64,000 nt of DNA from MGBC163016 sp910588905 (lineage in GTDB: Bacteria > Actinomycetota > Coriobacteriia > Coriobacteriales > Eggerthellaceae), in the NCBI GenBank assembly GCA_948616985.1, contig CAPGDO010000002.1, forward strand, positions 124,001-188,000. The letters run 5' to 3'. The translations under genes and the position numbers were made by a program. Positions 42,800 through 52,155 of the stretch are shown here, piece after piece; position 1 is the first letter of the stretch; each line of letters starts with the position of its first letter. A model generated the notes under the pieces. That model saw nothing but the letters and a program-made list of their open reading frames with translations, ran no database searches and was not told the DNA's origin.

Positions 42800-43488
42800 G
42801 GTCGCACCTTCTGACGGATCAAGGTGAAGGCCATGGCGCAGACCACGCCGAGCACCGCTCCGAGGATGATCGCAGCCCCCGAGAGCCCGAGCGCTTTGCA
42901 GGCATACACCCCGATGATGGCGAAGACAGCAGCGATGATATTGGGAGAGGTGAGCCTTTGGGTGAAGAGCAAGCAGATGAAGATGGAAGTCATGGCGAAG
43001 GAGGCTATCTGCAGGGGGATGTCTATCAGAGAACCCACCAGCACGCCGACGACATTGGAGAGGGCCCAGGAGGTCTGGGAGAAGAGGTTGACCCAGAGCG
43101 CCCGATCCACCGACCATCCACCCTCTTTGAACCGGGCGATGGAGACCCCGTAGCTCTCATCGGTGACGGTTGCGGCGAAGAGGAAGGTCAGGCGCTTGCG
43201 CGCCCCTTCGCATTCTGGGGCGAGGGAGGCAGAGTAGAGCATCTGCCGCGTGTTCACCAGAGACACGCTGGCGATGATGGAAGCCGTGGGTGCCCCGGTC
43301 AGGAACATATTGGGGATCATGAACTGACCCGCCCCAGAATAGAAGAAGGCTGACAGGATCAGCACCTGGACGGCATTCAGCCCGATGGAATCGCAGAGGA
43401 TGCCACAGGGGATGCCGATGGCCACATAGCCCAACATGATGGGCACGGCAGCTTGGAAGGCATCTCTCAGAACAGCGCGGGACAACAT
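42796..43488 (-). CDS. azlC: AzlC-type branched-chain amino acid exporter subunit
   Basis: Large membrane subunit of the AzlCD exporter. 230 residues from ATG 43488 (GTG 43512 is possible). Seven or so spans; GYVAIGIPCGILCDSIG and FYSGAGQFMIPNMF are family blocks, as is LVNTRQMLYSASLAP. Starts 4 bases after mtnA. May protect against excess leucine or methionine analogues. Confidence 0.91.
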   Translation of the reverse strand: MLSRAVLRDAFQAAVPIMLGYVAIGIPCGILCDSIGLNAVQVLILSAFFYSGAGQFMIPNMFLTGAPTASIIASVSLVNTRQMLYSASLAPECEGARKRLTFLFAATVTDESYGVSIARFKEGGWSVDRALWVNLFSQTSWALSNVVGVLVGSLIDIPLQIASFAMTSIFICLLFTQRLTSPNIIAAVFAIIGVYACKALGLSGAAIILGAVLGVVCAMAFTLIRQKVRP

Positions 43489-43492
43489 GGGA

Positions 43493-44635
43493 TCACCGAG
43501 GCAGCAGTTCACGAGAGATATCCGAGGGCGAGAAGACGCCCCGCTCGGTGATGATGGCGCTCACCAAGGCCGCTGGGGTCACATCGAAGGCAGGGTTCAG
43601 GACCTCGACCCCCTCCAAGGGCGCTGAGAGGACCTCTTCTGCGGAGCGCTGCTCTATGACGATGTCGGCCCCCGTGAGGGTGTGGCCGTCGAAGGTGGAG
43701 GTGGGAGCAGCCACATAGAAGGGGATATGGAAATGATCAGCCAAGACGGCGACCCCCAACGTCCCGATCTTGTTGGCCACATCCCCATTGGCTGCGATGC
43801 GATCAGCCCCCACGATGACGGCATCCACCAGCCCTTGGGCCATGACCGATGCGGCCATGTCGTCACAGATGAGGGTGACCGGCACCCCTGTCCGGGAAAG
43901 CTCCCAGGCGGTCAAGCGCGATCCCTGACAGACCGGCCTCGTCTCATCGGCGAAGACCCTCTCTATCTTGCCCGCCTGCGCCGCAGCATAGATGACCCCC
44001 AGGGCCGTACCGTAGAAGGCGGTAGCCAGGCTCCCGGCATTGCAATGGGTGAGCACCGAGGCGTTCGGCTCCAAGAGCTCAGCCCCCAGCCTGCCCAGCT
44101 CCCGATTGGCAGCCTCGTCTTCAAGGGCCACCGCTTGCGCTTCGCAGATGAGCGCCTCCGCCACCGCCTGGGGAGCCCTCCCCTCTTCCTGAGAAGCCGC
44201 GGCCACTGCCATCAAGCGCCGAACGGCCCAGCGGAGGTTGACCGCGGTGGGCCGGGCACGAGCGATGGTCTCTGCGGCCTGCTCTAACGTGAGAGAGAAC
44301 CGCTCGGGTGCATCCTGGGCAGCAGCCCAGGCAGCCAACGCCACAGCAGCAGCTCCGGCCACCCCGATGGCAGGAGCACCTCGCACCTTGAGCGCCTTGA
44401 TCCAGTTGATGACCTCTTCCCAGCTGTTGGTGCAGAGATAGGCCTCTTCCAGCGGGAGGCGCGTTTGATCCAGGATGCAGAGGAGCGGCGTGCCTTCGGG
44501 AACGTTCTCAGACACAACGAAAGCAGCCGCCGCAGAAGCGGCAGCTGCAGGTAGGTCAGCATCTCCTGAGCCTCCCCCGCGGGTCAGAGACACCGCACGG
44601 GGGAGCTTGGCAAGATCGAAGGTCAAAGGTCTCAA
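43493..44635 (-). CDS. mtnA: Methylthioribose-1-phosphate isomerase
   Basis: Isomerises methylthioribose-1-phosphate to methylthioribulose-1-phosphate in methionine salvage; some members act on other pentose-1-phosphates. Starting from TTG 44635, which overlaps the ppdK stop (TTGA), it has 380 residues. Domain proper starts near CILDQTRLPLEEAYL; KVRGAPAIGVAGAAA, LTHCNAGSLATAFYG (active Cys), VFADETRPVCQG and ADRIAANGDVANKIGT (active Asp) are intact. An Ala/Gly/Ser-rich 60-residue N-terminal stretch is unusual. No ATG precedes the domain. Confidence 0.88.
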   Translation of the reverse strand: MRPLTFDLAKLPRAVSLTRGGGSGDADLPAAAASAAAAFVVSENVPEGTPLLCILDQTRLPLEEAYLCTNSWEEVINWIKALKVRGAPAIGVAGAAAVALAAWAAAQDAPERFSLTLEQAAETIARARPTAVNLRWAVRRLMAVAAASQEEGRAPQAVAEALICEAQAVALEDEAANRELGRLGAELLEPNASVLTHCNAGSLATAFYGTALGVIYAAAQAGKIERVFADETRPVCQGSRLTAWELSRTGVPVTLICDDMAASVMAQGLVDAVIVGADRIAANGDVANKIGTLGVAVLADHFHIPFYVAAPTSTFDGHTLTGADIVIEQRSAEEVLSAPLEGVEVLNPAFDVTPAALVSAIITERGVFSPSDISRELLPR

Positions 44636-47352
44636 GCCTGTTCGATCTGAGCCTGAGCTGCAGCCAGGCGGGCTACAGGCACTCGGTACGGGGAGCAGGA
44701 GACGTAGTCGACGCCGATGCGATCGAAGATATGGATGGATTCCGGGTCCCCTCCATGCTCGCCACACACGCCGCAGACGATATCCGGATTGCCCTCATGC
44801 CCCAGCTCAACGCCCATCTTCACCAGCTTGGCCACACCGCCTTCATCAACGGTGGCGAAGGGATTATGGGTGAGCAGGCGCTCCTGGAGGTACTGCGGGA
44901 CGAATTCCCCTTCCACGTCATCACGGCTGAAGCCGAAGGTGGTCTGCGTGAGATCATTGGTGCCGAAGGAGAAGAAGTCCGCTTCCTGGGCGATCTCATC
45001 AGCGGTGAGCGCAGCGCGCGGGAGCTCGATCATGGTGCCGATGGGGATATCCAGGCCCACGCCTTCAGCTTCGGCCACCTCTGCTATGACGCCCTCGGCG
45101 ATGGCACGGAGCTTCGCCAGCTCGTTCACCGTCGAGACCAACGGGATCATGATCTCAGGAGCCGGGTTGTGGCCCTCTTTCAATAGCTTCGCACAGGCCG
45201 TGGCGATGGCGCGGATCTGCATCTTGGGCAGCACCGGATAGACGATGCCCAGGCGCACGCCACGCAGACCCAGCATGGGGTTCTGCTCAGCGAAAGCGTC
45301 TATCTTCTCCAACATGGCGCGCTTCTCAGCGATATCGGCAGCCGGTGCACCGGTCTCCTCCATGCGGGCGATGACCACTTCCAGCGAACGGGGGCTGTCG
45401 AGGAACTCATGGAGGGGCGGATCCAGCAGGCGCACGATGACGGGCAGGCCGTCCATGGCCTTGAACATCTCGTAGAAGTCACCGGACTGGGCCTCATAGA
45501 GGGCAGCGGTGGCCTTCTCGCGATTGAGCTCGTCGTCGTTCAGGATGAAGGACTGGATGATCTGCTTGCGATCGCCCAGGAACATGTGCTCGGTCCGGCA
45601 AAGGCCGATGCCACCCGCACCGAATTCGCGGGAGAGATGGGCGTCTTCCGGATTGTCCGCGTTGGCGCGCACGCCAAGTCGGCGGTACTCATCGGCCCAC
45701 TCCAGGATGGTGTCCAGATCCCCGGTGAGCTCCGGCTTCACCAGATCCACTGCTCCCAGCACCAGGATGCCCGTCGTGCCGTCGATGGAGATCATATCCC
45801 CCTCATGGATGACCACGTCCGTGCCGTTGACGGCGGCCTCCTTCTTCTCGGCATCGATGCGCAGGGCCTCAACGCCGCAGACGCAAGGAGCGCCCATGCC
45901 GCGGGCGATGACGGCTGCATGGGAGGTCTTGCCGCCATGGGAGGTGAGGATACCCTCGGCTGCGATCATGCCTGCCAGGTCATCCGGGGTCGTCTCCCAG
46001 CGGACCAGCACGCACTTGCGACCCTCTTCGGCAGCGGCCACGGCATCAGCAGCAGAGAAGACGGCTTCGCCCACCGCAGCACCCGGGCTGGCATTCAGGC
46101 CACGGGCCAACACATCATAGCTGGCATCCTTGTCGAACTGAGGATGCAGCAGCTGGTCCAGCTGATCCGGCTCGACGCGCATGACGGCTTCCTTCTTGGT
46201 GATGAGACCCTCGTTCACCATCTGGATGGCGATATGCAGCGCTGCCTGGGCGGTGCGCTTGCCCGCACGGGTCTGAAGCATCCAGAGCTTGCCCTGCTCG
46301 ATGGTGAATTCGATATCGCACATGTCACGGAAGTGGTTCTCCAGCACGACGAAGATGTCCTCCAGCTGCTGGCCTGCCTCTTCCAGACCCTGCACCTCTT
46401 TGAGCTCAGCGATGGGGCTCGTGTTGCGGATGCCCGCCACCACGTCTTCGCCCTGGGCATTGACCAGGTAATCCCCGTAGAACTCCTTCTCGCCGTTGGC
46501 GGGATTGCGAGTGAACGCCACGCCGGTAGCCGAGGTGTTGCCCTTGTTGCCGAAGACCATGGATTGCACGTTGACGGCGGTGCCCAGGTCATCAGCGATC
46601 TTGTTCTTCTTGCGATAGAGGACCGCGCGGGGGTTGTTCCAGCTGCCGAACACCGCTTCGATGGCCAACTGCAGCTGCATCATGGGATCTTGCGGGAAGG
46701 CCACCTTGCCATCTACCACGAGGGCCGGATAATCCGCGGCGGAGACGTTCTCGGAGAAGATCCGCTTGAAGACAGCCACCAGTTCCTGAAGGTCCTCGGC
46801 CGTGAGGTCGGTATCAGACTTCACGCCCCGCTCGTTCTTGATGGCGGTGATGGCGTTCTCGAACAAGTCTCCATCCAGGCCCATGACCACGTTGGAGAAC
46901 ATCTGGATGAAGCGGCGGTAGGAGTCCCAGGCGAAGCGGGGATTCTCCGTTTGGGCGATGAGCCCGTTGATGGACTGATCATTCAGCCCCAGATTCAGCA
47001 CCGTATCCATCATGCCCGGCATGGACATGGGGGCACCCGAACGAACGGATACCAGGAGCGGATCTTGGGCATCGCCGATGCGCTTGCCCATGCGCTCTTC
47101 CAGGTCAGCCCGGTACTCAGCGATGGTGTCCAGAGCGCCCTCCGGCCACACATTCCCAGCGTTGGCGTACTCCATGCAGGTCTGGCAGGTGATGGTGAAT
47201 CCCGGAGGCACCGGCAGCCCGATATTGGCCATCTCAGCCAAATTGGCGCCCTTGCCGCCCAGGATGGCTTTCATGTCGGTGTTGCCTTCGGTGACATTCT
47301 TACCCTCTGCGTCCTTGCCGAATGCGTAGACGCGCTTAACTTGATCGGTCAC
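44632..47352 (-). CDS. ppdK: Pyruvate, phosphate dikinase
   Basis: Interconverts pyruvate+ATP+Pi and PEP+AMP+PPi. 906 residues. GTG 47352 is the start: AAGGAG precedes it by 6 bases and no nearby ATG fits. Nucleotide-binding domain N-terminal (GGKGANLAEM, PPGFTIT), phosphohistidine domain with catalytic His in GGKTSHAAVIARGMG near 455, PEP domain with VCGVCGEHGGDP catalytic Cys near the end. The threonine near the catalytic His is where PpsR would act; ppsR lies two genes upstream. Confidence 0.97.
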   Translation of the reverse strand: MTDQVKRVYAFGKDAEGKNVTEGNTDMKAILGGKGANLAEMANIGLPVPPGFTITCQTCMEYANAGNVWPEGALDTIAEYRADLEERMGKRIGDAQDPLLVSVRSGAPMSMPGMMDTVLNLGLNDQSINGLIAQTENPRFAWDSYRRFIQMFSNVVMGLDGDLFENAITAIKNERGVKSDTDLTAEDLQELVAVFKRIFSENVSAADYPALVVDGKVAFPQDPMMQLQLAIEAVFGSWNNPRAVLYRKKNKIADDLGTAVNVQSMVFGNKGNTSATGVAFTRNPANGEKEFYGDYLVNAQGEDVVAGIRNTSPIAELKEVQGLEEAGQQLEDIFVVLENHFRDMCDIEFTIEQGKLWMLQTRAGKRTAQAALHIAIQMVNEGLITKKEAVMRVEPDQLDQLLHPQFDKDASYDVLARGLNASPGAAVGEAVFSAADAVAAAEEGRKCVLVRWETTPDDLAGMIAAEGILTSHGGKTSHAAVIARGMGAPCVCGVEALRIDAEKKEAAVNGTDVVIHEGDMISIDGTTGILVLGAVDLVKPELTGDLDTILEWADEYRRLGVRANADNPEDAHLSREFGAGGIGLCRTEHMFLGDRKQIIQSFILNDDELNREKATAALYEAQSGDFYEMFKAMDGLPVIVRLLDPPLHEFLDSPRSLEVVIARMEETGAPAADIAEKRAMLEKIDAFAEQNPMLGLRGVRLGIVYPVLPKMQIRAIATACAKLLKEGHNPAPEIMIPLVSTVNELAKLRAIAEGVIAEVAEAEGVGLDIPIGTMIELPRAALTADEIAQEADFFSFGTNDLTQTTFGFSRDDVEGEFVPQYLQERLLTHNPFATVDEGGVAKLVKMGVELGHEGNPDIVCGVCGEHGGDPESIHIFDRIGVDYVSCSPYRVPVARLAAAQAQIEQA

Positions 47353-47498
47353 GATGCACTCCTTCAACGACCATCGACCAGACATGATCCCCCTTGCTCA
47401 TGGATGATGCCAAGCAAATGGGAGCCCTTGCTCTTCAAAGGCGACGTTATGATAACAATCAGAAGGGGGGCGAACGGTGCTCTTGGCTCCTTTATTTC

Positions 47499-49121
47499 TT
47501 AAGTGGCAGCGTTCGGGTCATACATCGAGAGCCAGCTCTTCTTCGCATAGGCTCGATACCCCTCCCCGCTGGGGATGGCGACGTAATCCTCGTTGTCCTT
47601 GTAATAGGATCCAGCCCCTGATTCCGTGGGGAAGATCAGCACATCGAAATCGAAGCGCTGGCTGTAGGCGCTGAAGGAGATATCACCGGTGGACATATCC
47701 ACATACTCTTTGTAATAGTCGATGGTCTGCCCGGTCATGGCAGGGCTCCAGAGCTCAGGACGCGGATCGATGTTCACCTTGTATCCGCGGTATTCCAGAT
47801 ACCCCCCCGCATTGAAGAAGGTCAGCACCTGGGTGGTGCGCTTGTCAGCCCCGATCCTGTCCAGATAATCAGCCGTATTGACGGGAGTGCGTCCGTTGTT
47901 CTCAGGCAGCTCTTCCAATGCTGGCACCTGGAAGAGCGCCACCACCACGGATACCGCCACCCCTGCTGCCAGGATGACGAGGCCAAGGGCCCTCCCCTTT
48001 CGCCCGGCTTCCTCCCGAAGAGCAGCAGCTGGGCGCGTCTGGGCTGTACCCCAGGCAATGAAAAGGAAGCAGAACAGCGGTGCCAACCACTGATTGCGAA
48101 CATAGAGCAAGGCAGCGACGATGGAGGCCAACGCCAAGAGCATGAGCGGCAGGTTCATCCGTTTGAGGGAGAGCCGCCCAGCCACGAAACAGGCTGCCAG
48201 CATCCAGAGGGTCACGATCATGGTGATATAGCTTCCAGCCGGACGGAGCGCACCCATCTCCTTGATGTTGTCCTTATACCCTGCAGACCCGAAGGAGAGG
48301 AAGAGGTAGAGCGCCCCCTTCACCGTATAGGGATTGACGAACAAGGCCCCTGCAGAGATGGCGATGACCACCCAGAGGGGAATGCGGGCATAGGAAGCCT
48401 GCTCGAAGCCGATCCCCAGCAGCTTGCCTCTCCGGTGGAAGGGGGCCAGAAGATCCGGCAGCGCATAGCAACCCATGATGAACAGATCATAGGGGGCCAT
48501 AGCCGCATGAATGTTCACATGCACCACTACGATCAAAGGCAGGCCGATGAGCCGGGATAGCTTCCCCGTCCTGCGGTAGCTCTCACAGAGATAGACCACC
48601 CAGACGAAGGCGGTCATGGAGAGCAAATGAGGGCGAATGGAAGCATAGGAGGTAACGCCCACCAAGCAGAAGAAGACGAATACCAAAAGCAGGAGGTCGT
48701 TGGTCCGGCCCCGACGCAGATAACGCCCGACCCAGAACAGGGATGCGCCGAAAGCCAGGTAGAGAGCTGAGACGAAGATGGCCAGTCCCACGAATCCGAA
48801 GGGCTTGTAGATGAGATACACGATCACGCAATAGAGCCACTGCTGAGCCACGAAGCCAAGATCGGGCTGGATGGAGAACGGGTTCGTGTAGGGAATGCCG
48901 TGAGCGAGGATGTACTCCCCCGTAGCCAGGATGAACCAGACATCGTTGTCGTAGGATCCCACGAAGATGCAGCCAGCGGTGTACAGGAGGATGGCACAGG
49001 CAACGAGCGCCATCAGGAGAGGGCAGAGGTCGCGCTTCGGCCGTGTTGCCGACACCGCCCCTGCCTCTGGAGCCGCCCATTGGTTGGAAGCTGCCTGGGG
49101 CAGCGGAGCATCTTTGATCAT
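47499..49121 (-). CDS. Polytopic membrane protein, GT-C-like, unknown
   Basis: 540 residues from ATG 49121. Cytoplasmic N-terminal 30 residues, about 11 spans, and a C-terminal extracytoplasmic domain of about 110 residues (from LEELPENNGRTPVNTADYLDRIG). The loop after the first span has SYDNDVWFILATGEYILAHGIP, a D-x-D/W pattern as in membrane glycosyltransferases (GT-C, dolichyl-mannosyl or YfhO-like). Substrate unknown. It sits between ppsR and ppdK, perhaps by chance, in the same transcriptional direction. Start chosen because the upstream 54 codons overlap ppsR. Confidence 0.8.
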   Translation of the reverse strand: MIKDAPLPQAASNQWAAPEAGAVSATRPKRDLCPLLMALVACAILLYTAGCIFVGSYDNDVWFILATGEYILAHGIPYTNPFSIQPDLGFVAQQWLYCVIVYLIYKPFGFVGLAIFVSALYLAFGASLFWVGRYLRRGRTNDLLLLVFVFFCLVGVTSYASIRPHLLSMTAFVWVVYLCESYRRTGKLSRLIGLPLIVVVHVNIHAAMAPYDLFIMGCYALPDLLAPFHRRGKLLGIGFEQASYARIPLWVVIAISAGALFVNPYTVKGALYLFLSFGSAGYKDNIKEMGALRPAGSYITMIVTLWMLAACFVAGRLSLKRMNLPLMLLALASIVAALLYVRNQWLAPLFCFLFIAWGTAQTRPAAALREEAGRKGRALGLVILAAGVAVSVVVALFQVPALEELPENNGRTPVNTADYLDRIGADKRTTQVLTFFNAGGYLEYRGYKVNIDPRPELWSPAMTGQTIDYYKEYVDMSTGDISFSAYSQRFDFDVLIFPTESGAGSYYKDNEDYVAIPSGEGYRAYAKKSWLSMYDPNAAT

Positions 49122-49144
49122 CTCGTCCACCGGCTTCTTTCCTC

Positions 49145-50044
49145 TCAAGCAGGATGGTATCTCGTGTACAGGTCCATGATCTCTTGGGCCGTCTCTTCCA
49201 CTGCCTTGCCATCGGTCCTGATGACATAGCAACCCAGCTGGCGCATGAGCGCTCGAGCGCTCTCCAGGTCCTCGTAGATGCATTCCGGATCAGCATAGGA
49301 CCCTGCCACCAGGGCAGCATTGCCGATGCGCCGGGAACGGATGCCTGAGAGCACATCAGGAGTGGACATCAGCCCGAACAGGCGCGACGGTTCCACCTCG
49401 AAGAGCTCCTGCGGAGGCGTGGTCATCACATCGAGGGGGACATTGGCCACATGGAAGCCATGTTGGGCCAGGTAGATGCATACCGGCGTCTTGGAGGTGC
49501 GAGAGACTCCGATGACCACGATGTCAGCCTTGGTGAGGTCTTGGGGATTCCGACCGTCGTCATGCTCGATGGTGAATTCCAATGCCGCCACGCGATTGAA
49601 GTAGTTGATATCAGCCACCCGAAGCATCCCAGGGGTATCCTTCGGCGAGAGTCCGCTGATATCCGCCATAGCTGTGATGGCCGAGGTCAAGAGATCGACA
49701 CCATAGATGTTCTCATGTTCGGCGATATAGGCTGAGACCGCATCCCTCAGATCCGGTGCCACCAATGTGTAGAAGACGAGCAACCGGTCATCACCCAGGT
49801 GCTCTACGTGGTAGGCAGCATGGTGATCCAGATAGTCCCGTACCTGCTCGAAGGATTTCACCTTGCCCAGGATCTCTATCTTGGGATTCGTCACCCCGAA
49901 TTGAGCAGCCGCAGCCTGGGCCATGGTACGGGCGGTCTCCCCCACCGAATCAGAGACCACATGCACGGTAGGGAATTGGGCATTCCCCCTCACATCCTCA
50001 TGGATGAAGGGAGAATCAGACTGCATAGGTCCTCGGGCCGCCAT
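49145..50044 (-). CDS. ppsR: PPDK regulatory kinase/phosphorylase (DUF299)
   Basis: Bifunctional enzyme that inactivates PPDK by ADP-dependent phosphorylation of a threonine and reactivates it with Pi. 299 residues from ATG 50044, behind GGTGGAGGA. N-terminal VVSDSVGETARTMAQAAAAQF and P-loop GVSRTSKTPVCIYLA near 177-191 are diagnostic. Located behind glyS and before ppdK. Confidence 0.93.
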   Translation of the reverse strand: MAARGPMQSDSPFIHEDVRGNAQFPTVHVVSDSVGETARTMAQAAAAQFGVTNPKIEILGKVKSFEQVRDYLDHHAAYHVEHLGDDRLLVFYTLVAPDLRDAVSAYIAEHENIYGVDLLTSAITAMADISGLSPKDTPGMLRVADINYFNRVAALEFTIEHDDGRNPQDLTKADIVVIGVSRTSKTPVCIYLAQHGFHVANVPLDVMTTPPQELFEVEPSRLFGLMSTPDVLSGIRSRRIGNAALVAGSYADPECIYEDLESARALMRQLGCYVIRTDGKAVEETAQEIMDLYTRYHPA

Positions 50045-50076
50045 GACAGGGTATTCCTCCACCCTTGTTACTTCGC

Positions 50077-52155
50077 TCAGACGAGCTTCCCGAAGTCGGC
50101 CACGTTCGCGAACACCTCAACGAAGGCATTCAGCAGGCGTAGGCGGTTCAAGCGCACCGCCTGATCCTCAGCCATGACCATGGTCTGCTCGAAGAACTCA
50201 TCGATGGGCTTGCGAAGGGAGGCCAGATGGGCCAGGGCAGCCGGATAGTCATCTCCCTCCAATGCTTCTGCCACCTGCGTGCGCACCGCTTCGATGGCTT
50301 GAGCCAATGCCGATTCAGAGGCATCGAAGATGGACGCATCGTAGAGGCACCCCACCTCTGGGTCACGGAGGTTATTCGCCCGGGCGAACGCAGTGGAGAG
50401 GTCCTCGAAGTCAGCCGGGGCCTCCTTGCGGGCCGCATCCAAGGCCTGGGTGCGCGCGATGATGGTCACCGGTTCGGTGACGCCGCAAGCCAGCACCGCC
50501 TCGATGGCATCAGGGGTGCTGCCGCCATCCTTGAGCATGACCTTCGTGCGCGTGATGAAGAAATCGAGCACGGCTCGTTCCGTCTGGGCTGCATCAAGAT
50601 CAAGACCGTCTTCCTGGTAGATGCGCAGAGCATCCCGAATGGTTGTCGTCAGGCTCACCCCAAGGCCGCTCTCCAGGATGGAGATGACACCCAGGGCGGC
50701 TCGGCGCAGAGCGAAGGGGTCAGAGGAACCCGTGGGGAGCTGGCCCACAGCGAATAGACCGCAGATGGTGTCTATCTTGTCGGCCATGGCCACCATCTTA
50801 CCCACCACGCCACTGGGCAGCTCATCCCCAGCGAAGCGCGGCTTGTAGTGATCCGCCAACGCCAGTGCCACCTCAGCGTCTTCACCCTGGGCCTGGGCGT
50901 AGTAGGAGCCCATGATGCCCTGGACGCTGGTGAATTCGATCACGGCATTGGTCACCAAGTCAGCTTTGGCCAAGAGCGCAGCTCGGGCCACCTTCTGGGC
51001 AAGGGCCGCGTCGAAGGCAGCATCCAGGCAAAGGCGCTCAGCCAACCGGCCCACGCGGGCTGTCTTGGCGCGCATGGTGCCCAACTGCTCCTGGAACACC
51101 ACTTCGTCAAGGCGCTCGACATAGTCTTCAAGAGGCTTCTTCAGGTCCTCCTCATAGAAGAACTTCGCATCGTAGAGCCGGGCAGCCACCACCCGCTGAT
51201 TGCCGTCGATGATGTTATCCGCGAAAGCGGGATCGCCGTTGGAGACGATGATGAACCGATTCGTCAGCTTGCCGTCCTTGTAGAGCGGGAAGTAGCGCTG
51301 GTGCATCAGCATGGCGTCAACGATGATCTCCTCCGGTACGGCCAAGAAGCTCTCGTCGAATTGGGCCAGCAGGGGGGTCGGAGACTCAGAGAGGTTGATG
51401 ACCTCGGTGAGCGTCTTCTCGGGGAGCACGGCCTTGAAGCCCTCGCCCAGCTCTTGCTCCATGCGGGTAACAGCCTCTTCGATCAAGGCTTTGCGCTCGG
51501 CCTGGGTGGGGATGATACGCAGGCTGCGGACCACGGACTCGTAGTCATCAGCCCGGGGGATGTCGGCTCCTTCTGGAGACAGCACCCGGTGCCCTTCCGT
51601 ATGGCGGCCCGATACAGCCCCCGCAAAGGTGAGCGGGATGACCTCTGTCCCGAAGAGGGCCACGATCCAACGGACGGGCCGGGAGAAGAGCTCGGAGTAG
51701 CTGGCCCAGCGCATGGACTTGGGCCAGGGGATGGATTCCAGGACCCCTAGGAGCACCTCAGGCAGGAAGGCGGTCACCTCTTGGGCCGGGATATGACGGC
51801 TGGCGAAGACGTACTCCACGCCCCCTTCTTCCCGCACCTCCAGCTCAGAGACGTCCACGCCCTTGCCCCGGGCGAAGCCAGAGGCAGCCTTGGTGGGGTT
51901 GCCCTCCTCGTCAAAGGCGATCTTGACAGAGGGCCCCTTGAAGACCTCGTCCACCGCCTCGGTCTGTTCGGATACCCCTTCGATGACCACAGCCATGCGC
52001 CGCGGCGTGGAATAGACGGATATCTCACCGTAGCCCACATTGCGCCCATCCAGCGCCTGCTCCAGGATCTGGGGAAGCTTCTCAGTGGCGCTCTTCAGAT
52101 CGAAGGCGGGGATCTCTTCGGTGCCTATCTCGAATGTCAGGGTCTGAGCGCTCAT
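50077..52155 (-). CDS. glyS: Glycyl-tRNA synthetase beta subunit
   Basis: tRNA-binding subunit of the alpha2beta2 glycyl-tRNA synthetase. 692 residues, full length, starting FEIGTEEIPAFDL; central HQRYFPLYKDGKLTNRFI and a C-terminal anticodon-binding (DALR-like) part. Overlaps glyQ by ATGA. Confidence 0.96.
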   Translation of the reverse strand: MSAQTLTFEIGTEEIPAFDLKSATEKLPQILEQALDGRNVGYGEISVYSTPRRMAVVIEGVSEQTEAVDEVFKGPSVKIAFDEEGNPTKAASGFARGKGVDVSELEVREEGGVEYVFASRHIPAQEVTAFLPEVLLGVLESIPWPKSMRWASYSELFSRPVRWIVALFGTEVIPLTFAGAVSGRHTEGHRVLSPEGADIPRADDYESVVRSLRIIPTQAERKALIEEAVTRMEQELGEGFKAVLPEKTLTEVINLSESPTPLLAQFDESFLAVPEEIIVDAMLMHQRYFPLYKDGKLTNRFIIVSNGDPAFADNIIDGNQRVVAARLYDAKFFYEEDLKKPLEDYVERLDEVVFQEQLGTMRAKTARVGRLAERLCLDAAFDAALAQKVARAALLAKADLVTNAVIEFTSVQGIMGSYYAQAQGEDAEVALALADHYKPRFAGDELPSGVVGKMVAMADKIDTICGLFAVGQLPTGSSDPFALRRAALGVISILESGLGVSLTTTIRDALRIYQEDGLDLDAAQTERAVLDFFITRTKVMLKDGGSTPDAIEAVLACGVTEPVTIIARTQALDAARKEAPADFEDLSTAFARANNLRDPEVGCLYDASIFDASESALAQAIEAVRTQVAEALEGDDYPAALAHLASLRKPIDEFFEQTMVMAEDQAVRLNRLRLLNAFVEVFANVADFGKLV

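Noticed and set aside
45409..47502. 697-residue plus-strand frame
   Set aside because: Antisense to ppdK; His/Asp-rich composition typical of a reverse-frame shadow.
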